Numbered from the stretch's first letter, positions 54,224 through 62,479 are shown. The stretch: 64,000 nucleotides of DNA from Burkholderiales bacterium (GCA_026399835.1 JAPLQE010000046.1:1-64000), one strand, 5' to 3'. The notes: generated from the letters alone by a model not told the origin. Numbers and translations: made by a program.

Positions 54224-55845
54224 GCGCGCCCGCGGCCGTCGCTGCCGTGGACGTGCTCGCCCGCCACGCGGCGGCGCGGCCGACGGCGATCGCGGCGGTC
54301 ATGGCCGGCTCGGGCCGCTCGATCGACTGGCGCACGCTCGAGTCGCGCTCGCGACGCATCGCGTGGCGGCTGGTCGAGGCGGGGCTGCGCCAGGGCGACG
54401 GCATCGCGATCCTCGCCGAGAACCGGCTCGAGTGGTTCGAGTGGATGTGGGCGGCGCGCCGCGCCGGCCTCTACTACACGACGCTGAGCACGCACTGGAA
54501 GGCCGACGAGGTGGCGTACGTGCTGCGCGACTGCGGTGCGCGGGCGCTGTTCGCGACCGCTGCGACGGTGGCGGTCGCGGCGCAGGCGGTGGCCGCGATG
54601 GCTGCGGCACCGGCAGGCGCTGCCGCGACGCAGGGCGTGCCGGTCGTCTCGCCCGCCGGCCTGCTCGGCATCGCCGCCGACGGCGCCGCGCCCGGCTTCG
54701 AGGGCCTCGAGACCTGGCTCGCCGCGGCGCCCGCGGATGCCGCGCTGCCCGCGCGCCTGGAGGGCGCCGACTTCCTGTACTCGTCGGGCACGACCGGCCG
54801 CCCCAAGGGCATCCGCCGCCCGCTCGAGCAGCTCGCCTCGGTCGACCTGCAGCGCGGCGACCTCGCCTGGAAGCGCTTCGATGCCGACGCGATCTACCTG
54901 TCGACCGCGCCGATGTACCACTCGGCGCCGGTGCGCTGGACGATGCAGGCGCTGCGCGGCGGCGCCTGCTGCGTGGTGCTCGAGCGCTTCGACGCAGAGG
55001 CCGCGCTGATCGCGATCGAGCGGTTCCGAGTCACGCATGCGCAGTTCGTGCCGACGATGTTCGTGCGGCTGCTGCGCCTGCCCGCCGAGGTGCGCGACCG
55101 GCACGACCGCGCGAGCCTGCGCTTCGCGATCCACGCGGCCGCGCCGTGCCCCGTCGAGGTCAAGCGCGCGATGATCGACTGGTGGGGGCCGGTCCTGCAC
55201 GAGTACTACAGCGGCACCGAGGCGGTCGGGCGCACGTCGATCTCCTCGGCCGAATGGCTGGCGCGCCCGGGCTCGGTCGGGCGGCCGGAGCTGGGCACGC
55301 TGCACATCGTGGGCGAGGACGGCGCCGAGCTCGGCCCCGGGCAGACCGGGCATGTCTGCTTCTCGGGCGTGCCGCGCTTCGAGTACCACGGCGACCCGGA
55401 GCGCACGCGCGCGGCTTACGATGCGCTGGGCCGCGCGAGCATCGGCGACGTCGGTCACGTCGACGCCGGTGGCTACCTGTTCCTGACCGACCGCGCCTCG
55501 CACATGATCATCACCGGCGGCGTCAACGTATACCCGCAGGAGACCGAGAACCTGCTGATCGGCCATCCGGCGGTGGCCGACGTGGCGGTGATCGGCGTGC
55601 CGGATGCGGAGTTCGGCGAGGCGGTGAAGGCGGTGGTGGTGCTGCGCGACGGCGTGGCGCCGTCGGAGGCGCTCGCCGCGGCACTCGTCGCCTGGTGCCG
55701 CGAGCGGCTGTCAGGGATCAAGTGCCCGCGGACGGTGGACTTCGTCGCGGCGCTGCCGCGCACGGAGGCGGGCAAGCTGATGAAGCGGCTGCTGCGGGAC
55801 GGCTACGCCCGGCCCACCCAGTTGTCGACGCGCAGCCCGGGATAG
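54220..55845 (+). CDS. AMP-dependent acyl-CoA synthetase
   Basis: A 541-residue ANL-superfamily ligase. The phosphate loop is LYSSGTTGRPKGIRRP, followed by EYYSGTEAVG (adenine/aryl motif), the hinge region LFLTDRASHMIITGGVNVYP, and the C-terminal lysine in PRTEAGKLMKR. It activates a carboxylic acid to its CoA thioester; substrate unknown. Its stop lies inside the convergent vapC gene (43-bp overlap), and its last residues (GYARPTQLSTRSPG) look unconserved. Confidence 0.9.
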   Translation: MSAPAAVAAVDVLARHAAARPTAIAAVMAGSGRSIDWRTLESRSRRIAWRLVEAGLRQGDGIAILAENRLEWFEWMWAARRAGLYYTTLSTHWKADEVAYVLRDCGARALFATAATVAVAAQAVAAMAAAPAGAAATQGVPVVSPAGLLGIAADGAAPGFEGLETWLAAAPADAALPARLEGADFLYSSGTTGRPKGIRRPLEQLASVDLQRGDLAWKRFDADAIYLSTAPMYHSAPVRWTMQALRGGACCVVLERFDAEAALIAIERFRVTHAQFVPTMFVRLLRLPAEVRDRHDRASLRFAIHAAAPCPVEVKRAMIDWWGPVLHEYYSGTEAVGRTSISSAEWLARPGSVGRPELGTLHIVGEDGAELGPGQTGHVCFSGVPRFEYHGDPERTRAAYDALGRASIGDVGHVDAGGYLFLTDRASHMIITGGVNVYPQETENLLIGHPAVADVAVIGVPDAEFGEAVKAVVVLRDGVAPSEALAAALVAWCRERLSGIKCPRTVDFVAALPRTEAGKLMKRLLRDGYARPTQLSTRSPG

Positions 55846-56216
55846 CCGGCGAAGTCGGCCTCGTTGTTCGTGACCAGCGTCGCATCGAGGGCGAGCGCGT
55901 GGGCCGCGATCAGACGGTCCAGCGCATCGCGCCTGCGGTCGCGGGATGCGGCACGTATCGGTCCGTAGGCTGCCGCCGCTGCATCGTCGAACGGTGCGAC
56001 GGGGACCTCGGCCACGAAGCGAGACAGCGCCCGGCGCAGCGCGGGCCGGCGGGCGGGCTCGGCGCGGGCGACCCCGTACGCGAGCTCGGCCATCGTCACC
56101 GCCGAGATCACCACGTCGCCGACCCAGCACTCGGCGAAGCGTGCGGCGACCTCGGGCGGCTGGTGCTTCATCAGGTAGATGCAGATGTTCGTGTCGAGCA
56201 GGTAGCGCGGCGTCAC
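55803..56216 (-). CDS. vapC: VapC-type PIN-domain toxin
   Basis: A 137-residue PIN-domain RNase. Acidic metal ligands are visible: Asp8 in RYLLDTNICIYLM, Glu44 in AVTMAELAYGV, Asp100 in RRDALDRLIAAHALA and the Asp/Asn stretch in LVTNNEADF. It is expected to cleave tRNA or rRNA when freed from VapB. Its ATG overlaps the vapB stop by 4 bp. The 3' end overlaps the acyl-CoA synthetase gene, a sign of insertion beside an existing gene. Confidence 0.92.
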   Translation of the reverse strand: MTPRYLLDTNICIYLMKHQPPEVAARFAECWVGDVVISAVTMAELAYGVARAEPARRPALRRALSRFVAEVPVAPFDDAAAAAYGPIRAASRDRRRDALDRLIAAHALALDATLVTNNEADFAGYPGLRVDNWVGRA

Positions 56217-56449
56217 AGCGTGTCCCGCTCGCCCTCTTCATGGCGTCCACGCCCCGTCGCCATGAAGTCGGGCCCGAGCGCCTTGAGCGCGCCCAGCACG
56301 TTGCCGATCCGGCGCCGGGCAGGCCGGATCCGGAGCTCGTCCCCGTGCCGTTCGATCTCGAGCTCGAGTTCGGTGCCCGGATAGGCAAGCTCCGCGGGGA
56401 TGCGGATGGCCTGGGAGTTGCCGTTCCGGAAGAGGCGGGTGGTGGTCAT
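56213..56449 (-). CDS. vapB: VapB-type AbrB/MazE-like antitoxin
   Basis: A 78-residue antitoxin. The N-terminal swapped-hairpin DNA-binding fold reads TTTRLFRNGNSQAIRIPAEL, the common VapB pattern, followed by ELEIERHGDEL. The acidic C-terminal tail (GRHEEGERDTL) would contact the toxin. The ATG at 56449 is chosen over an upstream TTG at 56464. Palindromic sites immediately upstream indicate autoregulation. Confidence 0.9.
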   Translation of the reverse strand: MTTTRLFRNGNSQAIRIPAELAYPGTELELEIERHGDELRIRPARRRIGNVLGALKALGPDFMATGRGRHEEGERDTL

Positions 56450-56466
56450 GGGTGGCTTGCGCAAAA

Positions 56467-56521
56467 GATGTACATGTACATCCTATCAAGATCGAATCAA
56501 TGTGTACATCCACGGATGTAC
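56467..56521 (-). promoter_or_regulatory. vapBC promoter with two palindromic operators
   Basis: Two inverted repeats share the GTACAT core: a perfect 16-bp palindrome GATGTACATGTACATC (56467-56482) and GTACATCC / GGATGTAC with a 2-bp spacer (56504-56521). On the minus strand, TGTACA and TAGGAT separated by 17 bp form a promoter whose -35 overlaps the distal operator and whose -10 abuts the proximal one. This fits repression by the VapBC complex. The stretch is AT-rich against its surroundings. Confidence 0.75.
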
Positions 56522-56577
56522 TAGTCCGGGAGTCGTACTTCGGGGTGCGATCGTCCGGCCGGATGACCGGATCCGGG

Positions 56578-57444
56578 TCAGCCGGTCGCGCCGCCCATCG
56601 CGCGCGACACCGCCTGCGCCGTCTCCTTCAGCGCCGGCAGCACCCGCCCCCTCAGGTCGTCCATCGTCACCCGGGACGCATGCGTGCCCACGTTGAGCGC
56701 AGCGATCACGCTGCCGCCCGGTCCGTGCACCGGCACCGCGGCCGAGCGCAGGCCGGGTTCGAGCTCCTGGTCGAGGATGGCGAAGCCCTGGGTGCGCACC
56801 TTCGCGATCGCGCGGCGCAGCGCGGCGGCGTCGGTGAGGGTGCGTTCGGTGCGGGCCTCGACGGCCCCGAGCGCGGCGAGCCGCCGATCGAGCTCGGCGC
56901 CCGGCAGCGCGGCGAGCAGCACGCGGCCCATGGAGGTCAGGTGCGCGGGCAGCCTGGAGCCCAGGCCGAGCGTGATCGACATGATCCGCGTGCGGGTGGG
57001 CACGCGCGCGACGTAGACGATGTCGTCGCCGTCGAGCACGGCGGCCGAGCAGCTCTCGTGCAGGCGCTCCACCAGCTCGACCATCACCGGTTGCGCGGCG
57101 CCCCACAGTCCGGTGCCGTGCAGGTACGAGAAGCCGAGCTCGAGCACCTTGGGGCGCAGGCGGAAGAGGCGCGCGTCGGCCTCGGCGTAGCCGAGCTCGA
57201 CCAGGGTGTGCAGCAGCCGGCGTGCCGCCGCCCGCGAGACCTCGGCGCGGCGGGCGACGTCGGACAGCGTCAGCGCGGGATTCGCCGCGTCGAACGCGCG
57301 GATCACCGCGAGGCCGCGTGCGAGCGACTGGACGAACTCGCCGGACGCGTCGTCAGCCGCCGCGGCGCGCCGCGCCGAAACCGCCGCCCCGCGCGTTGAC
57401 AGCCCTCCGGGCATCGGGTCCAATCGCCGATTGCGTTCGCTCAT
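56578..57444 (-). CDS. IclR-family regulator, PcaR-like
   Basis: A 288-residue transcriptional regulator. The N-terminal winged helix shows FVQSLARGLAVIRAFD and LTLSDVARRAEVSRAAARRL, and the C-terminal effector domain contains RIMSITLGLGSRLPAHLTSM and ALNVGTHASRVTMDDL. These match the PcaR/PobR branch of IclR, which controls protocatechuate/3-oxoadipate genes. It diverges from pcaI with 56 bp between starts. The ATG giving MSERNRRLD is taken as start; an upstream codon at 57480 would leave almost no promoter region. Confidence 0.88.
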   Translation of the reverse strand: MSERNRRLDPMPGGLSTRGAAVSARRAAAADDASGEFVQSLARGLAVIRAFDAANPALTLSDVARRAEVSRAAARRLLHTLVELGYAEADARLFRLRPKVLELGFSYLHGTGLWGAAQPVMVELVERLHESCSAAVLDGDDIVYVARVPTRTRIMSITLGLGSRLPAHLTSMGRVLLAALPGAELDRRLAALGAVEARTERTLTDAAALRRAIAKVRTQGFAILDQELEPGLRSAAVPVHGPGGSVIAALNVGTHASRVTMDDLRGRVLPALKETAQAVSRAMGGATG

Positions 57445-57500
57445 CGCACAAGTGTGCGCCAGGCGAACACGTCGGCGCAAGCCCGAGGAGACGCACCCCC

Positions 57501-58166
57501 ATGATCGACAAGACCGTGAAGACGCTGGCCGACGCGCTCGCCGGCGTGCGGGACGGCGCCACCGTGATGATCGGCGGCTTCGGCGGCGCCGGGCAGCCGA
57601 CCGAGCTCGTCGAGGCGCTGATCGAGCAGGGCGCGCGCGATCTGGTCATCGTCAACAACAACGCCGGCAACGGCGAGACCGGGCTGGCCGCGCTGCTCAA
57701 GGCCGGCCGCGTGCGCAAGCTCATCTGCTCGTTCCCGCGCCAGGCCGACTCGCATCACTTCGATGCGCTGTACCGCGCCGGCAAGCTCGAGCTCGAGCTG
57801 GTGCCGCAGGGCAACCTCGCCGAGCGCATCCGCGCGGCGGGCGCGGGCATCGGCGCGTTCTTCACGCCGACCGGCTACGGCACGGACCTGGCCGCGGGCA
57901 AGGAGACGCGCCGCATCGACGGCCGCGACTACGTGCTCGAGCATCCGATCCGCGCCGAGCTCGCGCTGATCCGCGCCGAGCGCGGCGACCGCTGGGGCAA
58001 CCTGGTCTACCGCAAGGCCGCGCGCAACTTCAATCCGATCATGGCCACCGCCGCGGCGCTCACCGTCGCGCAGGTGGCCGAGATCGTCGAGCTCGGTGCG
58101 CTCGATCCCGAGCACATCGTGACGCCCGGCATCCATGTGACGCGCGTCGTGCGCGTCGCCCGCTGA
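57501..58166 (+). CDS. pcaI: 3-oxoadipate CoA-transferase, subunit A
   Basis: A 221-residue CoA-transferase alpha subunit. The glycine-rich MIGGFGGAGQPTELVEAL and VIVNNNAGNGETGLAAL are signatures of the PcaI/CatI type. With subunit B it moves CoA from succinyl-CoA to 3-oxoadipate. GAGGAG lies 11 bp before the ATG. Its stop is 10 bp before pcaJ. Assignment to 3-oxoadipate rather than acetoacetate rests on sequence style, the IclR neighbour and the ring-cleavage dioxygenase downstream. Confidence 0.9.
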   Translation: MIDKTVKTLADALAGVRDGATVMIGGFGGAGQPTELVEALIEQGARDLVIVNNNAGNGETGLAALLKAGRVRKLICSFPRQADSHHFDALYRAGKLELELVPQGNLAERIRAAGAGIGAFFTPTGYGTDLAAGKETRRIDGRDYVLEHPIRAELALIRAERGDRWGNLVYRKAARNFNPIMATAAALTVAQVAEIVELGALDPEHIVTPGIHVTRVVRVAR

Positions 58167-58176
58167 GGAGACCCGC

Positions 58177-58821
58177 ATGGCCTACGAGAAGCTCAGCCGC
58201 GACGCGATGGCCGCGCGCGTGGCGCGCGACATCCCCGAGGGCGCGTACGTGAACCTCGGCATCGGGCTGCCGACCCTGGTGGCCAACCACATTCCGCGCG
58301 ACCGAGAGGTCTTCCTGCACAGCGAGAACGGCATCCTGGGCATGGGCCCGGCGCCGGCCAAGGGTGCGGAGGACTGGGACCTGATCAACGCCGGCAAGCA
58401 GCCGGTCACGCTGCTCACCGGCGGCGCGTTCTTCCACCACGCCGACTCGTTCGCGATGATGCGCGGCGGCCACCTCGACATCTGCGTGCTCGGCGCGTTC
58501 CAGGTGTCGGCGGGCGGCGACCTCGCGAACTGGCACACCGGCGCGCCCGACGCGATTCCGGCGGTCGGCGGCGCGATGGACCTCGCGATCGGCGCGAAGG
58601 CGACCTTCGTGATGATGGAGCATGTCACCAAGGCCGGCGAACCGAAGATCGTCGCGCGCTGCACGTATCCGCTCACCGGCATCGGCTGCGTGCGGCGCAT
58701 CTACACCGACCTCGCGGTCATCGAGGTCACGCCGCAGGGCCTGCGCGCGATCGAGTGGGTGGCGGGGCTCGACTTCGAGACCCTGCAGTCGCTCACCGCT
58801 GCGCCGCTCGCACGGCCGTGA
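58177..58821 (+). CDS. pcaJ: 3-oxoadipate CoA-transferase, subunit B
   Basis: A 214-residue CoA-transferase beta subunit. The catalytic glutamate is Glu50 in LHSENGILGMGP, which forms the CoA thioester intermediate. GIGLPTLVANHIP precedes it, and GGAMDLAIGAKATFVMMEH follows, typical of PcaJ/CatJ. Its stop overlaps the Rieske gene start (TGATG). Confidence 0.92.
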   Translation: MAYEKLSRDAMAARVARDIPEGAYVNLGIGLPTLVANHIPRDREVFLHSENGILGMGPAPAKGAEDWDLINAGKQPVTLLTGGAFFHHADSFAMMRGGHLDICVLGAFQVSAGGDLANWHTGAPDAIPAVGGAMDLAIGAKATFVMMEHVTKAGEPKIVARCTYPLTGIGCVRRIYTDLAVIEVTPQGLRAIEWVAGLDFETLQSLTAAPLARP

Positions 58822-59198
58822 TGCCGCAGGACTGGCGCGCGCGTCCGAACGCGCCCGCGGCGGGCACGCCGCTCGCGGCGCTCGACGAGGTGCCCGCCGA
58901 CAACGGCCTGGAGCGTGTCTTCGGCGAGGGCCCGCGCGCCTTTCGCGTCGTGCTCTTCAAGGTCGAGGCCGGCGTCCGGGCCTATGTCAACGAGTGTCCG
59001 CACGTGCGCATCCCGTACCACTTCTCGTCCGACGTGTTCTGCGTCTACGAGATCGAGGGCCGGCGCGACCTGATGTGCGCGCACCATACGGCGATGTTCC
59101 ACCTCGACGACGGCCACTGCTACGACGGCCCCTGCAAGGGCGAGCGGCTGCTGGCGGTGGACGTCGCGGTCGAGGACGGCGCGGTGCGGATCGCCTGA
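58821..59198 (+). CDS. Rieske [2Fe-2S] protein
   Basis: A 125-residue single-domain Rieske protein. The cluster ligands are Cys59-x-His61 (ECPHVRIPY) and Cys86-x2-His89 (LMCAHHTAMF), followed by DDGHCYDGPCKGERL. This resembles small NirD/ferredoxin-like Rieske proteins of aromatic operons. No oxygenase alpha subunit lies nearby, so the electron acceptor is unknown. It is coupled to pcaJ upstream and 39 bp ahead of the dioxygenase. Confidence 0.87.
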   Translation: MPQDWRARPNAPAAGTPLAALDEVPADNGLERVFGEGPRAFRVVLFKVEAGVRAYVNECPHVRIPYHFSSDVFCVYEIEGRRDLMCAHHTAMFHLDDGHCYDGPCKGERLLAVDVAVEDGAVRIA

Positions 59199-59237
59199 GC
59201 GCGCCGCGCTCCCGGGCCCCACGACGAGGAGACGACG

Positions 59238-60152
59238 ATGAGCGCCGCGAATGCCGAGGGCACGGAGCACCACCCGATCACCGAGGCGGTGCTCGCGCGG
59301 CTGGCGTCGACGCCCGACGCGCGCACGCACGCGCTGATGGCCGCGCTGGTGCGCCACCTGCATGCCTTCGCGCGCGAGACGCGGCTCACCGAAGCCGAGT
59401 GGTTCCAGGCCGTCTCGTTCCTCACCGCGGTCGGCCAGACCTGCACCGACCGGCGACAGGAGTTCATCCTGCTGTCGGATGTGCTCGGCCTGTCGATGCT
59501 GGTCACCGACCAGAACCATGCGACGCCGCCGGGCGGCACCGAGCCGACGGTGTTCGGCCCCTTCCATGTGCCCGGCGCGCCGCGCTTCGCGCTGGGCGAG
59601 GACATCTCGGGCGGTGCTGCGGGCGAGCCGTGCTGGGTGCAGGGCCGCGTGCTCGGGCCGCGCGGCGAGCCGGTGCCGCATGCGGAGATCGACGTCTGGC
59701 AGGCCGATGCCGAAGGCTTCTACGACGTGCAGCGCGAAGGGCTGGCGCAGGCCCAGGCGCGCGGCGTGCTGCGTGCGGACGCCGACGGCGGCTTCCGGTT
59801 CTGGACGATCGTGGCCGAGGCCTATCCGATCCCGACCGACGGCCCGGTCGGCCGCCTGCTCGAGGCCACGGGCCGCCATCCGTGGCGGCCCGCGCACCTG
59901 CACTTCATGATCGCCGCGCCGGGCCACGAGCGGCTGATCACCCATGTGTTCCGCCGCGGCGGGCGCTGGCTCGATTCCGATGCGGTGTTCGGCGTGCGCC
60001 CCTCGCTGATCGCCGACTGGGTCCGTCGCGAGCCCGGCACCGCGCCCGACGGTTCGCGGCGCGACGCGCCGTACTGGACGCTCGACTTCGACTTCGTGCT
60101 TCAACCCGCCGCCGCGTCTGCGCCGGCCCGCCCCGAGGAGACTTCCGCATGA
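59238..60152 (+). CDS. Intradiol dioxygenase, hydroxyquinol 1,2-dioxygenase-like
   Basis: A 304-residue Fe(III) intradiol ring-cleavage enzyme. The N-terminal helical linker domain (RQEFILLSDVLGLSML) is typical of catechol/hydroxyquinol dioxygenases. The iron site is visible as tyrosines in AEGFYDVQ and EAYPIPTDGPVG and histidines in WRPAHLHFMI. EPTVFGPFHVPGAP is the form common in hydroxyquinol 1,2-dioxygenases, which make maleylacetate from benzene-1,2,4-triol. Catechol 1,2-dioxygenase is the alternative. Its stop overlaps the next gene by 4 bp. Confidence 0.88.
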   Translation: MSAANAEGTEHHPITEAVLARLASTPDARTHALMAALVRHLHAFARETRLTEAEWFQAVSFLTAVGQTCTDRRQEFILLSDVLGLSMLVTDQNHATPPGGTEPTVFGPFHVPGAPRFALGEDISGGAAGEPCWVQGRVLGPRGEPVPHAEIDVWQADAEGFYDVQREGLAQAQARGVLRADADGGFRFWTIVAEAYPIPTDGPVGRLLEATGRHPWRPAHLHFMIAAPGHERLITHVFRRGGRWLDSDAVFGVRPSLIADWVRREPGTAPDGSRRDAPYWTLDFDFVLQPAAASAPARPEETSA

Positions 60153-60529
60153 CCGACTCCCACACCGTCGCCGAGCTCGAGTCGATCGACGACCGGCGCG
60201 CCGCCGCCATCATCGCGAAGGACCGTGCCACGCTCGAGGCGCTGTTCGCCCCCGACATGATCTACGTGCACTCGTCGGCGACCGCCGAGGACCGCGCGAC
60301 CTTCGTCGAGCGCGCCTGCACCGGCCACTACGACTACACCGCGCTGATCCCGCTCGCCCGCGCCTGGCGCGTGTGGGGCGACACCGCGCTGTGCAACGGC
60401 GACGTGCGCATCCGCGTGACGGTCAAGGGCACGCCCAAGGAGTTCGTCAGCCGCTACCTGCAGGTCTGGCGCCGCGGGCCCTCGGGCTGGCAGATGGCAT
60501 CATGGCAATCAACCCCCGTGCCCGCCTGA
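60149..60529 (+). CDS. SnoaL/DUF4440-like (NTF2-fold) protein
   Basis: A 126-residue NTF2-like protein. The N-terminal helix IDDRRAAAIIAKDRATLEAL and the strands LFAPDMIYVHSS and RYLQVWRRGPSGWQMASWQ are the DUF4440/SnoaL pattern. Such proteins act as small hydrolases, isomerases or binding modules; the role here is unknown. It is translationally coupled to the dioxygenase. Confidence 0.82.
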   Translation: MTDSHTVAELESIDDRRAAAIIAKDRATLEALFAPDMIYVHSSATAEDRATFVERACTGHYDYTALIPLARAWRVWGDTALCNGDVRIRVTVKGTPKEFVSRYLQVWRRGPSGWQMASWQSTPVPA

Positions 60530-60581
60530 GAGGCTGCGCACGGGGCATCCCTTGCCATCCATCCTTTCCGGACTATTCCCC

Positions 60582-61172
60582 ATGATCGATTCGCACGCGA
60601 TCGAGACGCTGTTCACCACGGCCCGCACGCAGAACGGCTGGCTCGACACACCGGTCACCGACGCCGAGCTGCGCGCGGCCTTCGACCTGATGAAGATGGC
60701 GCCGACCTCGGCCAACACGCAGCCCGCGCGCTTCGTGTTCCTGCGCACGCAGGCGGCGAAGGAGCGGCTGAGGCCGATGCTGTCGCCGGGCAACGTCGAC
60801 AAGACGATGAGCGCCCCGGTGGTCGCGATCGTCGCGCACGACCTCGACTTCCACGAGCACCTGCCGAAGGTCTTCCCGCACAACACGACGATGAAGGCCG
60901 GCTTCGACGGCCCCGAGAAGCTCGCCGCGCGCACGGCCTTCGCGTTCCGCAACGGCACGCTGCAGGGCGCCTACTTCATGCTGGCCGTACGTGCGGTGGG
61001 GCTCGATGTCGGCCCGATGTCCGGCTTCGACAGCGCGCGCGTCGACGCGGAGTTCTTCCCCGACGGCCGCTTCAAGTCGAACTTCCTGTGCAACCTCGGC
61101 CATGGCGACCCCGCCAAGGTGATGCAGCGGCTGCCGCGCTTCGCGTTCGACGACGTCTGCCAGCTGCTGTAG
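60582..61172 (+). CDS. Malonic semialdehyde reductase-like nitroreductase (RutE/HadB)
   Basis: A 196-residue flavoprotein of the nitroreductase fold. The start DSHAIETLFTTARTQNGWLD and MKMAPTSANTQPARFVFL (FMN phosphate region) match the RutE/HadB subfamily, as does GLDVGPMSGFD. RutE reduces malonic semialdehyde formed in pyrimidine breakdown; no other rut gene is here. It follows the aromatic operon by 52 bp on the same strand. A reductive role in that pathway is speculative. Confidence 0.85.
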   Translation: MIDSHAIETLFTTARTQNGWLDTPVTDAELRAAFDLMKMAPTSANTQPARFVFLRTQAAKERLRPMLSPGNVDKTMSAPVVAIVAHDLDFHEHLPKVFPHNTTMKAGFDGPEKLAARTAFAFRNGTLQGAYFMLAVRAVGLDVGPMSGFDSARVDAEFFPDGRFKSNFLCNLGHGDPAKVMQRLPRFAFDDVCQLL

Positions 61173-61925
61173 GTGCTCTCGGATCCTGCGTTCTGGGCGG
61201 TCTCGGTTCCGGCGGTGCTGCTCGCCGGCTTCTCCAAGGCGAGCGGCAACGGACTGGGCATGCTCGCGGTGCCGCTGATGGCGCTGGCGATGTCGCCCGC
61301 GGTGGCCGCGGCGATCATGCTGCCGATCCTGATCTCGATGGACGCGCTCGGGCTGTGGGCCTGGCGCGGCCGCGCCGACGCCGACACGCTGCGCTCGGTG
61401 CTGCCGGGCGCGATGCTCGGCATCGTGATCGGTGCGCTCGCGTTCTCGGTGCTCGACGTGCGCTGGGTCAAGGGCATCCTGGGTGCGGAGTCGGTCGCCT
61501 TCGCGCTGCACCGGATCGTCGCCCGCCAGGCGATCGCGGCCGCGCCGCCGCGCGCCGCGTCGCGGCTGGCCGGCGGCTTCTGGGGCGCGGTGTCGGGCTT
61601 CACCAGCACGCTCGCGCATGCCGGCAGCCCGCCGCTGATGCAGTACCTGCTGCCGCTCAAGCTCGACAAGGAGCGGCTGGTCGCGACCACGGTGATCTTC
61701 TTCACCGTGGTCAACGTGGTCAAGCTCGTGCCCTATGCCGCGATCGGGCTGCTCGACGTGCCGGGGCTGACGGCTTCGCTCGCGCTCGCGCCGCTCGTGC
61801 CGCTCGGCTATTGGGGCGGGCTGCGGCTGGTCAAGGTGCTGCCCGAAGCGATCTTCTATCGCCTGCTGGTCGGCTCGCTGCTGCTGATCGGGATCAAGCT
61901 CCTGTACGACGCGTTCGCCGGCTGA
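61173..61925 (+). CDS. TauE/SafE-type membrane permease
   Basis: A 250-residue membrane protein with about eight hydrophobic segments. LLAGFSKASGNGLGMLAVPLM at the N-terminus and a matching half later (GFTSTLAHAGSPPLMQYLL) form the inverted repeat of the TauE/SafE family, which exports sulfite, sulfoacetate or other organic anions. The start is a GTG directly after the RutE-like stop with no spacer and no clear ribosome site, so translation is probably coupled. Confidence 0.87.
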   Translation: MLSDPAFWAVSVPAVLLAGFSKASGNGLGMLAVPLMALAMSPAVAAAIMLPILISMDALGLWAWRGRADADTLRSVLPGAMLGIVIGALAFSVLDVRWVKGILGAESVAFALHRIVARQAIAAAPPRAASRLAGGFWGAVSGFTSTLAHAGSPPLMQYLLPLKLDKERLVATTVIFFTVVNVVKLVPYAAIGLLDVPGLTASLALAPLVPLGYWGGLRLVKVLPEAIFYRLLVGSLLLIGIKLLYDAFAG

Positions 61926-61937
61926 GGCCCTCAGGCG

Positions 61938-61964
61938 CTTGAAAAGCAGGGGGACGGTGCATAG
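61938..61964 (+). promoter_or_regulatory. Possible heat-shock (sigma-32) promoter of hsp20
   Basis: CTTGAAA (61938-61944) is a perfect sigma-32 -35 element. A weak -10 (GTGCAT against CCCCAT) follows after 12 bp. It lies 60-90 bp upstream of the Hsp20 start. Confidence 0.4.
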
Positions 61965-62026
61965 ATGGGGTGCATGGACGCGGTTCCCCCGCGGCCCGAT
62001 CCCCCCCCGATTGCTTGGAGAGCGAC

Positions 62027-62479
62027 ATGACCAAGATCTCGATCTACGATCCGTTCGCCGACGTCTTCCCGACCCTGTTCCGCAACCTGTTCAACGAGGG
62101 CGCGGGCGAGGCGCGCGGCGCCGCCCAGGGCACCGGCAGCGCTCAGCAGCAGGCCGTGCCGATGCGCGTCGACGTCTCGGAGGCCGACCGCGCCTACGTC
62201 GTGAAGGCCGACCTGCCCGGCGTGCCGAAGGAGGCGATCCACGTCGACATCGACGGCAACCGCGTGACCATCCGCGCCGAGATCAAGCGCGAGACCGAGC
62301 AGAAGGATGGCGAGCGCGTGCTGCGCAGCGAGCGTTACCACGGCGCCTTCGCCCGCAGCTTCGCGCTGACCGACGAGATCGACGACGAGCAGGCGAGCGC
62401 GCGGTTCGACAACGGCGTGCTGGAACTGACGCTGCCGAAGAAGGCGGTGGCCGGCGCCAAGCGGCTGTCGATCCAGTAG
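62027..62479 (+). CDS. Hsp20/alpha-crystallin small heat-shock protein
   Basis: A 150-residue small chaperone that holds unfolding proteins. The alpha-crystallin domain runs from about residue 45 (VPMRVDVSEADRAYVVKADL) through PGVPKEAIHVDIDGNRVTI to the C-terminal FDNGVLELTLPKK, the family's A-x-x-x-n-G-v-L motif. The terminal LSIQ resembles the IxI-type anchor. A TTGGAG ribosome site lies 8 bp before the ATG. Confidence 0.93.
   Translation: MTKISIYDPFADVFPTLFRNLFNEGAGEARGAAQGTGSAQQQAVPMRVDVSEADRAYVVKADLPGVPKEAIHVDIDGNRVTIRAEIKRETEQKDGERVLRSERYHGAFARSFALTDEIDDEQASARFDNGVLELTLPKKAVAGAKRLSIQ

Noticed and set aside
56450-56464. Upstream TTG start for vapB
   Set aside because: The ATG at 56449 gives the conserved N-terminus, and the TTG would extend towards the operator without a ribosome site.
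62010-62029. ROSE-type RNA thermometer before hsp20 (TTGCT next to the ribosome site)
   Set aside because: TTGCT pairs with AGCGA and leaves the ribosome site in the loop, so it would not be masked; the longer ROSE structure is not seen.
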